Assembly (NCBI GenBank): GCA_003021335.1
Contig: PXQL01000008.1
Coordinates: 1-11,575, forward strand
Direction of reading: 5' to 3'
Length of the DNA stretch: 11,575 bases
Source: Halobacteriales archaeon QH_10_67_13
GTDB taxonomy: Archaea > Halobacteriota > Halobacteria > Halobacteriales > Haloarculaceae
Under the pieces are notes generated by a model. It did no database searches. It had not been told where the DNA came from and saw only the letters and a program-made list of their open reading frames with translations. Position 1 is the first letter of the stretch; each line of letters begins with the position of its first letter. Below, one piece after another: positions 6,353 to 11,575 of the stretch. The position numbers and the translations under genes were made by a program.

Positions 6353-6483
6353 GCTACAAGTGTTCGCGGTGCAAGCGCGACGTGACCCTCGACGAGTACG
6401 GTGGGGTTCGGTGTCCCTACTGTGGTCACCGTGTCCTGCTGAAAGAGCGGAGCCGCGACGTCAAGACAGTCGACGTCGAGTGA
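6349..6483 (+). CDS. rpo12: RNA polymerase subunit Rpo12 (RpoP)
   Basis: This 44-residue protein, [12 protein letters not shown] at the start, has the single zinc ribbon of archaeal Rpo12/eukaryotic Rpb12: CSRC (C5, C8) and CPYC (C22, C25) around DEYGGVR, followed by the basic [13 protein letters not shown] tail that contacts the polymerase core. The length is normal for the family. The ATG at 6349 overlaps the eL43 stop, with a GAGGA ribosome-binding-like sequence at 6339-6343. Co-transcription with eL43 and Pcc1 is the conserved archaeal arrangement. Unlike eL43 it keeps all its cysteines. Confidence 0.95.
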   Translation: MSYKCSRCKRDVTLDEYGGVRCPYCGHRVLLKERSRDVKTVDVE

Positions 6484-6484
6484 C

Positions 6485-6721
6485 GTGACCGAGGCCGTTC
6501 TCCAGTTTCCCTGCGGAGATCCCGACACCGCTCGGCGGGTCGCCCGCTCGCTCGCCCCCGAGGCCGGCGCGATCGACGACGACCGGAGCAGCGTTCAGCT
6601 CGCGCGACAGGGTGACACCGTCGAGATCACTGTCACGGCGGCAGACCTGACGGCCCTCCGAGCGGGCCTGAACACGTGGTTCCGGCTCGTCGGGGTCGCC
6701 GAACGCGCCGGGACGGCCTGA
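6485..6721 (+). CDS. pcc1: KEOPS complex subunit Pcc1
   Basis: This 78-residue protein matches the Pcc1 fold: two strands around a helix ([15 protein letters not shown]), then [34 protein letters not shown], with the RAxLNTW motif typical of the family at about residues 58-64. Pcc1 dimerises within KEOPS, which makes N6-threonylcarbamoyladenosine on tRNAs reading ANN codons together with Kae1, Bud32 and Cgi121. The start is GTG at 6485, one base after the rpo12 stop, with no Shine-Dalgarno sequence, so translation is probably coupled to rpo12. No other KEOPS genes are in this window. Confidence 0.85.
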   Translation: MTEAVLQFPCGDPDTARRVARSLAPEAGAIDDDRSSVQLARQGDTVEITVTAADLTALRAGLNTWFRLVGVAERAGTA

Positions 6722-6740
6722 GACGCCCCCGGATGCATGC

Positions 6741-6747
6741 CTTTAAC
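6741..6747 (+). promoter_or_regulatory. TATA-like element of the prefoldin beta gene
   Basis: CTTTAAC lies 25-31 nt before the ATG at 6772, with no Shine-Dalgarno sequence, so prefoldin beta probably has its own leaderless promoter in addition to any operon read-through. Confidence 0.5.
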
Positions 6748-6771
6748 AGTCCGGGCCACCTCCATCTGAGT

Positions 6772-7773
6772 ATGCAAGGAAATCTTCCGCCGGAAGCACA
6801 GGAGAAACTCGAGGAGCTCCAAGACCTCCAGGAAACCGCCCAGCAGGTCGCCGCGCAGAAACAGGAGGCCGAGACGAAGCTCACCGAGTCCCAGACCGCC
6901 CTCGAAGAACTCGACGGAGTCGACGAGGAGACGACGATGTACCGCCAGCTCGGCGAGCTTCTCGTCGAGACCGATTACGAGGAGGCACAGTCCGACCTCG
7001 AAGAGACCGTCGACACTCTCGAGGTGCGCGTCGATACCCTCGAGAAACAGGAAGAGCGAGTCCAACAGCAGTTCGAACAGCTCCAAGGCGAGCTCCAGGA
7101 TATGCTCGGCGGCGCGGCCGGCGGAATCGGCGGCCCCGGCGCCGGCGGCGCCTACAAGCCCGAGACGCCGGCGGGTCAAACCGCGACCCGGTCGATTCGC
7201 GCCGCGCTGAGCCGACGACGGCCAGCTCGCGGTCGACGTCTACCTCAACGCCGAAGGCGGCGATCCGCGAACTGTCGCCGACGACGCTGCACTCGCTGCC
7301 CGGGGCGCTGTCGACGCCCTGCTCGAGTAACGCGACCGGCGGGGTGCCGCCGCGGTAATGGCGGCGAACACGTTTTTACCACAGCATCCAACCCTCGAGT
7401 ATGGACCACGAGGCCACCGTCGAAGGTGTTGGTGCCAGCATGGACGACGAGGGGCGGGGTGCCCCGGTCGTCATTTTACAGGCCCGCGGCGAGCTCATTC
7501 CGATTTTCGTCAGCCCCGACCAGGCACAGTCGATGCAGCTCGCGCTCGACGGCGAGCCCTTCGAGCGCCCGCTCACACACGATCTGTTCGTCGAGATGGT
7601 CGCGGAGTTCGGCGCGGCGATCGACCGGGTCCGGATCGACGACCTCGCCGACGGCACCTTCTACGCCAAAGTCGACGCCGAACAGTACCTCGACGGCGAG
7701 CGCCGCCAGGCGGTGTTCGACGCCCGCCCCTCAGACGGCATCGCGCTGGCACTGCGGGTCGACTGCCCGCTGA
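6772..7773 (+). CDS. pfdB: Prefoldin beta with eL43-derived tail and run-on frame
   Basis: Residues 1-127 (6772-7152) are a normal haloarchaeal prefoldin beta: N-terminal coiled-coil helix ([22 protein letters not shown]), the beta hairpin around [19 protein letters not shown], a second coiled coil ([25 protein letters not shown]) and the Gly-rich tail [17 protein letters not shown]. Prefoldin is a jellyfish-shaped cytosolic holdase chaperone of alpha and beta subunits. Where the stop should come, the frame enters a 69-bp copy of eL43 (adding YKPETPAGQ through RAALS) and then an Arg-rich stretch. There is no stop until 7771-7773, giving 333 residues. After 7212 this frame is out of phase with both the DUF3194 remnant and the nuclease-domain gene, so the run-on is probably meaningless. 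The start has a good TATA element. The core is secure; the real C-terminus is uncertain. Confidence 0.8.
   Translation: MQGNLPPEAQEKLEELQDLQETAQQVAAQKQEAETKLTESQTALEELDGVDEETTMYRQLGELLVETDYEEAQSDLEETVDTLEVRVDTLEKQEERVQQQFEQLQGELQDMLGGAAGGIGGPGAGGAYKPETPAGQTATRSIRAALSRRRPARGRRLPQRRRRRSANCRRRRCTRCPGRCRRPARVTRPAGCRRGNGGEHVFTTASNPRVWTTRPPSKVLVPAWTTRGGVPRSSFYRPAASSFRFSSAPTRHSRCSSRSTASPSSARSHTICSSRWSRSSARRSTGSGSTTSPTAPSTPKSTPNSTSTASAARRCSTPAPQTASRWHCGSTAR
7144..7212 (+). repeat. 69-bp direct repeat, inserted copy after prefoldin beta
   Basis: This is base-for-base identical to 6269-6337 and in the same reading frame. Flanks diverge at once on both sides. The first 9 bases, GGCGGCGCC, are also the expected last codons (Gly-Gly-Ala) of prefoldin beta, so the true inserted part may be only about 60 bp with a 9-bp microhomology at the left junction. 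Confidence 0.95.
7214..7330 (+). pseudogene. 3' remnant of a DUF3194-type gene
   Basis: In the frame starting at 7214 the sequence reads [16 protein letters not shown], then [22 protein letters not shown] and stops (TAA 7328-7330). This matches my recollection of the C-terminal half of haloarchaeal DUF3194 proteins, which commonly follow prefoldin beta in the same operon and are about 80-90 residues long. Only 38 codons remain. There is no start codon, and a TGA in the same frame at 7208-7210, inside the eL43-derived repeat, blocks anything longer. The first 35-45 codons and the prefoldin stop are gone. Family function is unknown. Confidence 0.7.
7373..7378 (+). promoter_or_regulatory. TATA-like element of the nuclease-domain gene
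   Basis: TTTTTA lies 23-28 nt before the ATG at 7401, so this gene has its own leaderless promoter and should be expressed despite the damaged region upstream. Confidence 0.6.
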
Positions 7774-7886
7774 TCGTCAGCGACGAGGTGATCGACGACG
7801 CCGGCCGTCCGAGAGAGGCCTTCGAGGCAGACGACGACACCGATACCGACCCCGACTCCGGGGCGGGACCGACCTTCGGCGACTGA
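7401..7886 (+). CDS. Bifunctional nuclease (BFN/DUF151) domain protein
   Basis: This 161-residue cytosolic protein is built around one BFN domain (about residues 5-135). Typical features are [23 protein letters not shown] with the small-ligand-like loop, [21 protein letters not shown], and the diagnostic [20 protein letters not shown] near residues 107-126. A plant member has reported DNase/RNase activity and structures exist for bacterial members, but the role of the archaeal proteins is unknown. An acidic, probably disordered tail ([20 protein letters not shown]) ends it. The ATG at 7401 is supported by its TATA element. The gene is downstream of the prefoldin locus and convergent with the zinc-ribbon gene. 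Confidence 0.85.
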   Translation: MDHEATVEGVGASMDDEGRGAPVVILQARGELIPIFVSPDQAQSMQLALDGEPFERPLTHDLFVEMVAEFGAAIDRVRIDDLADGTFYAKVDAEQYLDGERRQAVFDARPSDGIALALRVDCPLIVSDEVIDDAGRPREAFEADDDTDTDPDSGAGPTFGD

Positions 7887-7895
7887 CCGGCGGTA

Positions 7896-7947
7896 GACCC
7901 GTCCCGTAGCTCGGCCCGTCTCCGCGGGACTCCCGGCCCGGCGGGTC
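7896..7947. repeat. Nested inverted repeats between convergent genes
   Basis: GACCC (7896-7900) pairs with GGGTC (7943-7947), and GTCCCG (7901-7906) with CGGGAC (7925-7930). The hairpin lies in the 83-bp gap between two convergent genes. It could aid 3'-end formation on both strands, but there is no T-tract, which archaeal termination normally uses, so the role is unsure. Confidence 0.3.
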
Positions 7948-7969
7948 TCGATCGACGGTCACCATACAC

Positions 7970-8767
7970 TTACTCGGGCGCGTGCCCGAGTGTCCCGGCG
8001 CGGCACTCGGGACAGAAATCGCCGGCCCGCAGCGACGAGGACTCGACGGATTCTGTGTGGCCACACGCAGAACACGTGAACTCGCCGCGCGGGACGGTCG
8101 CGACGCCGCCGGTCGGTTCGATCGTCGGCTCGGCGGCGTTCTCGGCCGCCGACTCTGGGTCGTCGGTCGTCTCCGCTTTCGCTCCCGATTCCGTCTCGTC
8201 CTCTCGAGTGTCGTTTTCCCGCGGATCGTCGCCCGTCGCCGTCCCGTCTCTCGGATCGTCCGGCCAGGAGACGTGTTCCCTTTCGTCCTCCTCGTCGGTG
8301 GTGTCGGGCCACTCGCCCGGGGCGCGCTCGTCGCCCTCATCCTCAAGGATGACCCCGTCGTCGTCCTCGGGACTCGTGTGCTCGACCCCCGGCACGGTGG
8401 ATTCATCCGGGAGTGTCGAGAGCGTCTCTGATTCGTCCGCCCCGTCGACGCCCGTCGCCCCAGCGCTCGCCCCCCGTCCGACCGTTCCGCCGTCGTGAGT
8501 CGCCGTTTGCTCTTCGCCTGCCGTTGCTCCTGGTGATGCGGACGCAGGTCCGGGCTCGGGTCCGGCGACCGGCCCGGGATCGCTGTCAGGGTCAGGACTC
8601 ACCCTGGTGACCTCGGTGTTTTCCGTGACGATTCTGACCTTCCCACACCGGCTGCAGGTTTTGACCTCTCGGACGCTCGTGACGACTTCGTTTCCCTCCT
8701 CGGTTTGTTCGCGAACCGTCTCGGTGGGCCCGAAGTCGTGGCCGAACACCGAACACTTGAAGCTCAT
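7970..8767 (-). CDS. Haloarchaeal double-zinc-ribbon protein with acidic linker
   Basis: This 265-residue protein starts MSFKCSVFGHDFG, with a first metal site made of C5/H10 and C38/C41 (CSRCG). A long acidic linker rich in Asp, Glu, Pro, Thr and Gly follows (about residues 52-225), almost certainly disordered, and then a C-terminal zinc ribbon CSAC-X16-CPEC (C232, C235, C252, C255). The N-terminal block recalls an uncharacterised haloarchaeal family (possibly DUF7093, from memory). No catalytic motif is visible; nucleic-acid or protein binding is the reasonable guess. The ATG at 8767 has a TATA-like GCTTATGC 24-33 nt upstream. It is transcribed divergently from the small winged-helix gene at 8877 across a 109-bp gap that holds a perfect inverted repeat. 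Confidence 0.8.
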   Translation of the reverse strand: MSFKCSVFGHDFGPTETVREQTEEGNEVVTSVREVKTCSRCGKVRIVTENTEVTRVSPDPDSDPGPVAGPEPGPASASPGATAGEEQTATHDGGTVGRGASAGATGVDGADESETLSTLPDESTVPGVEHTSPEDDDGVILEDEGDERAPGEWPDTTDEEDEREHVSWPDDPRDGTATGDDPRENDTREDETESGAKAETTDDPESAAENAAEPTIEPTGGVATVPRGEFTCSACGHTESVESSSLRAGDFCPECRAGTLGHAPE

Positions 8768-8790
8768 TAGTCGGTCGTCGGCGCGTCCAA

Positions 8791-8800
8791 CGCATAAGCG
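8791..8800 (-). promoter_or_regulatory. TATA-like element of the double-zinc-ribbon gene
   Basis: The minus strand reads CGCTTATGCG, 24-33 nt before the ATG at 8767, consistent with a leaderless start. Confidence 0.45.
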
Positions 8801-8808
8801 TACTGGCT

Positions 8809-8828
8809 CGTCTGACCTCCGTCAGACG
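8809..8828. repeat. Perfect inverted repeat in a divergent promoter region
   Basis: CGTCTGACCTCCGTCAGACG has 8-bp perfect arms and a 4-nt spacer. It lies midway between the TATA-like elements of the divergent genes 7970-8767 and 8877-9164, 8 bp from one and 12 bp from the other. CCTCCGTC is also directly repeated at 8816-8823 and 8830-8837. An operator shared by both genes is plausible, perhaps bound by the winged-helix product itself. Confidence 0.55.
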
Positions 8829-8840
8829 GCCTCCGTCGTA

Positions 8841-8850
8841 AACGTATAAG
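8841..8850 (+). promoter_or_regulatory. TATA-like element of the small winged-helix gene
   Basis: AACGTATAAG lies 27-36 nt before the ATG at 8877 and there is no Shine-Dalgarno sequence. Confidence 0.45.
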
Positions 8851-8876
8851 ACCCGCGCTCGCATACCACCGAGTGG

Positions 8877-9164
8877 ATGCGAGCAAAGCCGGCGTACCGC
8901 GATCGCAGCGACGTTGACGTCGCGGTACTCGACGCTCTCGCCGATCGTCCCACCGAGGGCATGACCGTATTCGAGCTCCGGGCTGAAGTCGGGGCCAGCA
9001 TCGACGAGATCGAGTCGGCGCTCGAACGGCTCAACGCCGACGACCTGATCGAGGTCTCCCGCGAGGGGAGTCGGACCGTTGTCGTCCCGGACGACCGGGT
9101 CGTCGGTCCCGCCGAGGCCGAGACCGACGTCCTCGACCGGCTCCGGCGGCGGCTCCCGTTCTGA
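8877..9164 (+). CDS. Small winged-helix protein (DUF6432-like)
   Basis: This 95-residue protein has a winged helix-turn-helix over most of its length: VDVAVLDALADRPTEGMTVFELRAEVGA (helices 1-2), IDEIESALERLNADDLIEVSRE (recognition helix and following strand) and the wing strand RTVVVPDDRVV. The C-terminal LDRLRRRLPF is basic and amphipathic. The pattern is that of a haloarchaeal family I recall as DUF6432; no ligand is known. A DNA-binding role is a safe structural inference. The gene starts 109 bp from the divergent double-zinc-ribbon gene, with a perfect inverted repeat between them, so autoregulation is a natural hypothesis. It is followed after 55 bp by the BtuF-like gene, which has its own TATA element. 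Confidence 0.75.
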   Translation: MRAKPAYRDRSDVDVAVLDALADRPTEGMTVFELRAEVGASIDEIESALERLNADDLIEVSREGSRTVVVPDDRVVGPAEAETDVLDRLRRRLPF

Positions 9165-9190
9165 TCGTCTCGGGAGTATCGCGAGAAGCG

Positions 9191-9196
9191 TTTAAT
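9191..9196 (+). promoter_or_regulatory. TATA-like element of the BtuF-like gene
   Basis: TTTAAT lies 24-29 nt before the ATG at 9220. A G-run just before the start codon is too close to act as a normal Shine-Dalgarno sequence. Confidence 0.55.
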
Positions 9197-9219
9197 CCGC
9201 CGGAATCCGAACGGGGGGT

Positions 9220-10143
9220 ATGCGCGTCGTTTCGCTGCTTCCGTCCGCGACCGAGATGCTGTTCGCGCTCGGGGTCGAGCCGGTCGGCGTCTCCCACGAG
9301 TGTTCGTACCCGCCCAGAGCGCGCGAGCTCCCGGCGGTGATCAGCTCCCGGGTGGATCCGGATGCCTCGACGACCGAGATCAACCAGCAGGTCGCGACCG
9401 CTCAAGAGCGCGGCGGCGTCTACGAGATCGACCGCGAGCTGCTCGCGGAGCTCAACCCGGACGTGATCGTCTCCCAGGGGATCTGCGAGGTGTGTGCGGT
9501 CGACGACGCACAGATCCGCCAGGCCGTCGCGGAGCTCGGCCTCGACGCCGAGATCGTCACGACCGACCCCCACAGCCTCGCGGACGTGTTCGCGGACATC
9601 GAGCGGCTCGGCCGACGGCTCGACTGCGAGGACCGCGCCGAGGCCGTCCTGTCGGAGCTCCGCGAGCGGGTCCGGGCGATCGAAGCGGCGACGCCGGACC
9701 CGACCGCGGGCCCGGACGTCGCGGTCTTCGACTGGTTGGATCCGGTGATGGTCGCCGGCCACTGGATGCCGGGGCTGATCGAGCGCGCCGGCGGCCGCTG
9801 TGGGTTGACCAGTGCCGGGGCGCCCTCCCGGCCGATCGAGTGGAGCGCCGTCCGCGAGCACGATCCGGACGTGATCGTCGCCGCGCCCTGTGGATTCGAG
9901 CTCGAACGGACCCTCACCGAGGCCGACGATCTCTCCGATCGGCCCGGCTGGGCCGAGCTCACGGCGGTCCAGAACGGCCGCGTCTACGCGATGGACGGCC
10001 ACGAGTACGCGAACAGCCCCGGCCCGCGGCTCGTCGACACGCTCGAGTTTCTCGCCGGGATCGTCCACCCGGGCAGCTACGAGCTCCCGGAGCCTGCGGT
10101 CCGGTCCTGGCCCGGGCTGGCGGCCGGCCGGGCCGCAGATTGA
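9220..10143 (+). CDS. BtuF-like cobalamin-binding-fold protein without signal peptide
   Basis: This 307-residue class III periplasmic-binding-protein fold begins directly with RVVSLLPSATEMLFALG, the usual first strand and helix of the BtuF/FepB domain. Other typical stretches are VGVSHECSYPP (residues 23-33), LLAELNPDVIVSQGICEVCAV (about 74-94), WMPGLIERAGGRCGL, IEWSAVREHDPDVIVAAPCGF, NGRVYAMDGHEYANSPGPRLVDTLEFLAGIVHPG. No signal peptide, lipobox Cys or Tat motif is present, and no permease or ATPase gene is adjacent, so it probably acts in the cytoplasm rather than as a transporter component. Such signal-less members are often annotated cobalamin-binding protein; the ligand is not proven. 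Its own TATA element supports the ATG at 9220. Confidence 0.85.
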   Translation: MRVVSLLPSATEMLFALGVEPVGVSHECSYPPRARELPAVISSRVDPDASTTEINQQVATAQERGGVYEIDRELLAELNPDVIVSQGICEVCAVDDAQIRQAVAELGLDAEIVTTDPHSLADVFADIERLGRRLDCEDRAEAVLSELRERVRAIEAATPDPTAGPDVAVFDWLDPVMVAGHWMPGLIERAGGRCGLTSAGAPSRPIEWSAVREHDPDVIVAAPCGFELERTLTEADDLSDRPGWAELTAVQNGRVYAMDGHEYANSPGPRLVDTLEFLAGIVHPGSYELPEPAVRSWPGLAAGRAAD

Positions 10144-10200
10144 CGATCGTCGATCCGTCCGACCGGTACCGATAACAGTCGGGCGCGCCAACCGCAGGAC

Positions 10201-11118
10201 ATGGCGCAGTACGAACCCGTCGAGTCGCCCGACGCTTCGACGCTGTTTCCCTACCACGACCCGACTCCGCCCACCCTCGCCGATGTCTACGCCGCCCGGC
10301 GGACGATCAACGGTCTGCTCCCCGAGACGCCGCTGGTCCGCGCCGACGGGCTCTCGGCGGCGCTCGACGCCGAGGTGTACCTGAAACGCGAGGACACGCT
10401 GCCCACGGGCGCATTCAAAGTCCGGGGCGGACTCGCGCTCGTCGCCGGGCTCGAAGACCGGTTTCGCGACCCGGGACTGATCGCCGCCAGTACCGGCAAC
10501 CACGGCGGGTCGGTTGCCTACGCCGCCGACCGGTTTGACGTCCCGGCGACGATCGTCGTTCCCGAGGATACCACCGCCGCGAAGGTCGACCGGATGGAGC
10601 GGCTCGGGGCGACCGTCGAGCTTCACCGCGGCACCTACGACCAGGCCCGCGAGCGCGCCGAAGCCCGTGCCCGGGTCGAGTACCTGTTCTGTCCGGTCGG
10701 AGGTGGCTCAAGCGCCGCCGGCTACGCGATGACCGTGGGCCGGCTCACCGACGCGACGGTCGTCGGCGTCCAGTCCGAACGCGCCCCGGCGGTCCACCGC
10801 GCCTGGGCCGACGGCACCCTCGAACCCCACGACCGGGTCGAGACCTTCGCCGAGGGGATCGCCACCCGCGTCCCGTTCGCGCTCCCCGTCGAGGTGCTCC
10901 GGGCCGATCTTGATGAGTTCCTGCTCGTCACCGACGACGCGCTCCGGCGCGGCGTGAAGACGATGTTCGAGCGCGAGCGGATCGTGCTGGAGGGGGCCTG
11001 TGCGGCGTCGCTCGCCGGCGCCCGCGCGATGGCAGACGAGATCGCCGGCTCGACGGTTGTACTACAGGTCTCCGGGCGGAACGTCGATCCGGACCTGTTC
11101 CGTGAGTTGACTGAGTGA
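10201..11118 (+). CDS. PLP-dependent threonine/serine dehydratase-like enzyme, internally shortened
   Basis: This 305-residue fold-type II PLP enzyme deaminates threonine or serine in characterised relatives. Seen are LVRADGLS (residues 45-52), the PLP lysine in GAFKVRGG (K73), STGNHGGS (98-104; relatives have Q where the second G of HGG is), the phosphate-binding loop GGGSSAAG (167-174), FAEGIATRVPFAL (216-228) and the terminal QVSGRNVDP. Between AEARAR and VEYLFCPVGGG (junction at codons 158/159, near 10675) about 30-35 residues present in relatives are missing, including the stretch equivalent to PFDDPxxIAGQGTxxxE. The frame is kept. The protein may be inactive or altered. ATG at 10201 has a GATAAC element about 30 nt upstream. 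The stop lies only 4 bp from the IS right-end hairpin. Confidence 0.8.
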   Translation: MAQYEPVESPDASTLFPYHDPTPPTLADVYAARRTINGLLPETPLVRADGLSAALDAEVYLKREDTLPTGAFKVRGGLALVAGLEDRFRDPGLIAASTGNHGGSVAYAADRFDVPATIVVPEDTTAAKVDRMERLGATVELHRGTYDQARERAEARARVEYLFCPVGGGSSAAGYAMTVGRLTDATVVGVQSERAPAVHRAWADGTLEPHDRVETFAEGIATRVPFALPVEVLRADLDEFLLVTDDALRRGVKTMFERERIVLEGACAASLAGARAMADEIAGSTVVLQVSGRNVDPDLFRELTE

Positions 11119-11320
11119 ACTACCCCTGCCTACTCAGCGGTCAAGGCCGCTTCCTTGAGGCAGGGGCTTCCTGGTTCAACGACGCGCTTTGCAGGAACAA
11201 CCGCAGTTCCCGTAGGGAGCGCAGTCTCCACAGGCGTTTCTTCAGAGTGACCCACTCCTAGTTTCGAGAGTCCGCCAGAAAGGATGTTCCACGCCGCGTT
11301 TGCATCCCTGTCCGCTTCGA
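11119..11320 (-). ncRNA. Candidate TnpB guide RNA (omega RNA / sotRNA)
   Basis: RNAs overlapping the 3' end of IS1341-type tnpB genes are known in haloarchaea, and TnpB guide RNAs come from the right end of such elements. By analogy an RNA on the minus strand would cover the tnpB 3' part and the hairpin, with its guide read from flanking DNA below 11119. Its 5' limit is a guess; no promoter or processing site was identified. Confidence 0.35.
11123..11166. repeat. Right-end hairpin with interleaved inner pairings
   Basis: CCCCTGCC (11123-11130) pairs with GGCAGGGG (11159-11166), 8/8. Inside, AGCGG (11136-11140) can pair with CCGCT (11147-11151) and TCAAGG (11141-11146) with CCTTGA (11153-11158). 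The two inner pairings interleave, so they either alternate or form a strained pseudoknot. The tnpB stop (11130-11132) lies within the outer stem. Confidence 0.8.
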
Positions 11321-11575
11321 AGCCACACGCTGGACAGGAGTGTTCGCGCACCCACAGCGGTTTGTCTGTTTCGACGCCACAGTTGGCACACTCTTTGGTG
11401 GTACCTGCCGGGTTGACTTCTACGAAGTGCGTGCCTTCCCGCTCGCACTTCGTTTCGAGCATATCGGTGAACGTGGTCCATGCGGCTGAGGCTATGTTGC
11501 GGCTGTTGCCCGGTGATTCGAGCAGTTCCTTCGTATCGAGGTCTTCGACGGCGACAAGCTCGTACTCCCGTGCGT
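11130..11575 (-). CDS. tnpB: TnpB, RNA-guided nuclease, C-terminal part
   Basis: These 147 C-terminal residues belong to a TnpB whose N-terminus lies beyond the window edge. Visible are the RuvC-II strand LVAVEDLD with its catalytic Glu, the CANC and CPAC knuckles of the target-nucleic-acid-binding zinc ribbon (CANCG...REHSCPACGFEADRD), and RuvC-III DRDANAAWNIL with its catalytic Asp. TnpB cuts double-stranded DNA next to a short motif under guidance of an RNA from the element's right end, helping to keep the transposon in place. The C-terminal extension (SKLGVGHSEETPVETALPTG onward) is typical of haloarchaeal copies, and no frameshift or internal stop is seen here. The gene ends at 11130-11132 inside the terminal hairpin. 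Catalytic residues being present suggests an active or recently active copy. Confidence 0.92.
   Translation of the reverse strand, partial: AREYELVAVEDLDTKELLESPGNSRNIASAAWTTFTDMLETKCEREGTHFVEVNPAGTTKECANCGVETDKPLWVREHSCPACGFEADRDANAAWNILSGGLSKLGVGHSEETPVETALPTGTAVVPAKRVVEPGSPCLKEAALTAE

Larger units (their letters stand above)
11119..11575 (-). mobile_element. IS200/IS605-family element (IS1341-type), right end only
   Basis: The right end of a transposon carrying tnpB runs out of the window. The boundary is placed between the PLP enzyme stop (11116-11118) and the terminal hairpin (11123-11166). IS605-type ends have subterminal hairpins rather than terminal inverted repeats, which fits. The exact cleavage site and the presence of tnpA cannot be seen. 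Base composition is visibly less GC-rich than the neighbours, consistent with transfer. Confidence 0.8.

Noticed and set aside
9031..10626. A 531-codon open frame on the minus strand across the winged-helix, BtuF-like and PLP genes.
   Set aside because: It spans three well-supported plus-strand genes and their promoters, is rich in Arg, Gly and Asp without any domain pattern, and lacks a promoter.
1..11575. CRISPR arrays, tRNA and rRNA genes, toxin-antitoxin or known defence systems.
   Set aside because: No regularly spaced repeats, cloverleaf or defence-protein motifs were seen; the lone RHH gene has no adjacent toxin, its neighbour being a metabolic enzyme.

Overview
The window comes from a haloarchaeon (class Halobacteria). 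It is GC-rich, its proteins are strongly acidic, most genes have a TATA-like element about 25-30 nt before the start codon and no Shine-Dalgarno sequence (the leaderless pattern), and the genes are archaeal: type II 3-dehydroquinate synthase, eL43, Rpo12, Pcc1, prefoldin beta, a NOG1-like GTPase and a haloarchaeal TnpB. I cannot name a genus from sequence alone.

Layout. 1-636 is the 3' part of a short-chain dehydrogenase. 684-1580 (minus) is a membrane-tethered winged-helix regulator with an inverted repeat at its promoter. 1847-2002 is a small ribbon-helix-helix (RHH) protein with a 20-bp perfect palindrome upstream. 2051-4373 holds two enzymes of the archaeal shikimate route, DHQ synthase II (plus) and DHQ dehydratase AroD (minus), with a small membrane/zinc-ribbon protein between them. 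4620-5615 is a NOG1-like GTPase and 5737-5982 (minus) a two-helix membrane protein. 6086-7330 is an information-processing cluster: eL43, Rpo12, Pcc1, prefoldin beta and the remains of a DUF3194 gene. 7401-7886 is a bifunctional-nuclease-domain protein. 7970-8767 (minus) and 8877-9164 (plus) are a double-zinc-ribbon protein and a small winged-helix protein, divergent around a perfect inverted repeat. 9220-10143 is a BtuF-like cobalamin-binding-fold protein, 10201-11118 a PLP-dependent threonine/serine dehydratase-like enzyme, and 11119-11575 the 3' end of an IS200/IS605-family (IS1341-type) element carrying tnpB.

The most striking signal is a rearrangement scar. A 69-bp segment of the eL43 gene (6269-6337) recurs, base for base and in the same frame, at 7144-7212, exactly where prefoldin beta should end. 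The prefoldin frame therefore loses its stop and runs on as a chimera, and the next gene (DUF3194) survives only as its last 38 codons. The two sequences share a GGCGGCGCC junction, which suggests microhomology-mediated template switching or a chimeric assembly. A second apparent lesion is the in-frame loss of about 30-35 residues inside the PLP enzyme. The eL43 protein lacks all four zinc-ribbon cysteines.

Other points worth a look are the right end of the IS element, whose hairpin contains interleaved pairings and overlaps the tnpB stop (the expected position of a TnpB omega RNA), and three palindromic operator candidates next to regulator genes. I found no complete new defence or mobile system. 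The novelty here lies in the chimeric locus, the regulatory palindromes and the TnpB RNA end.
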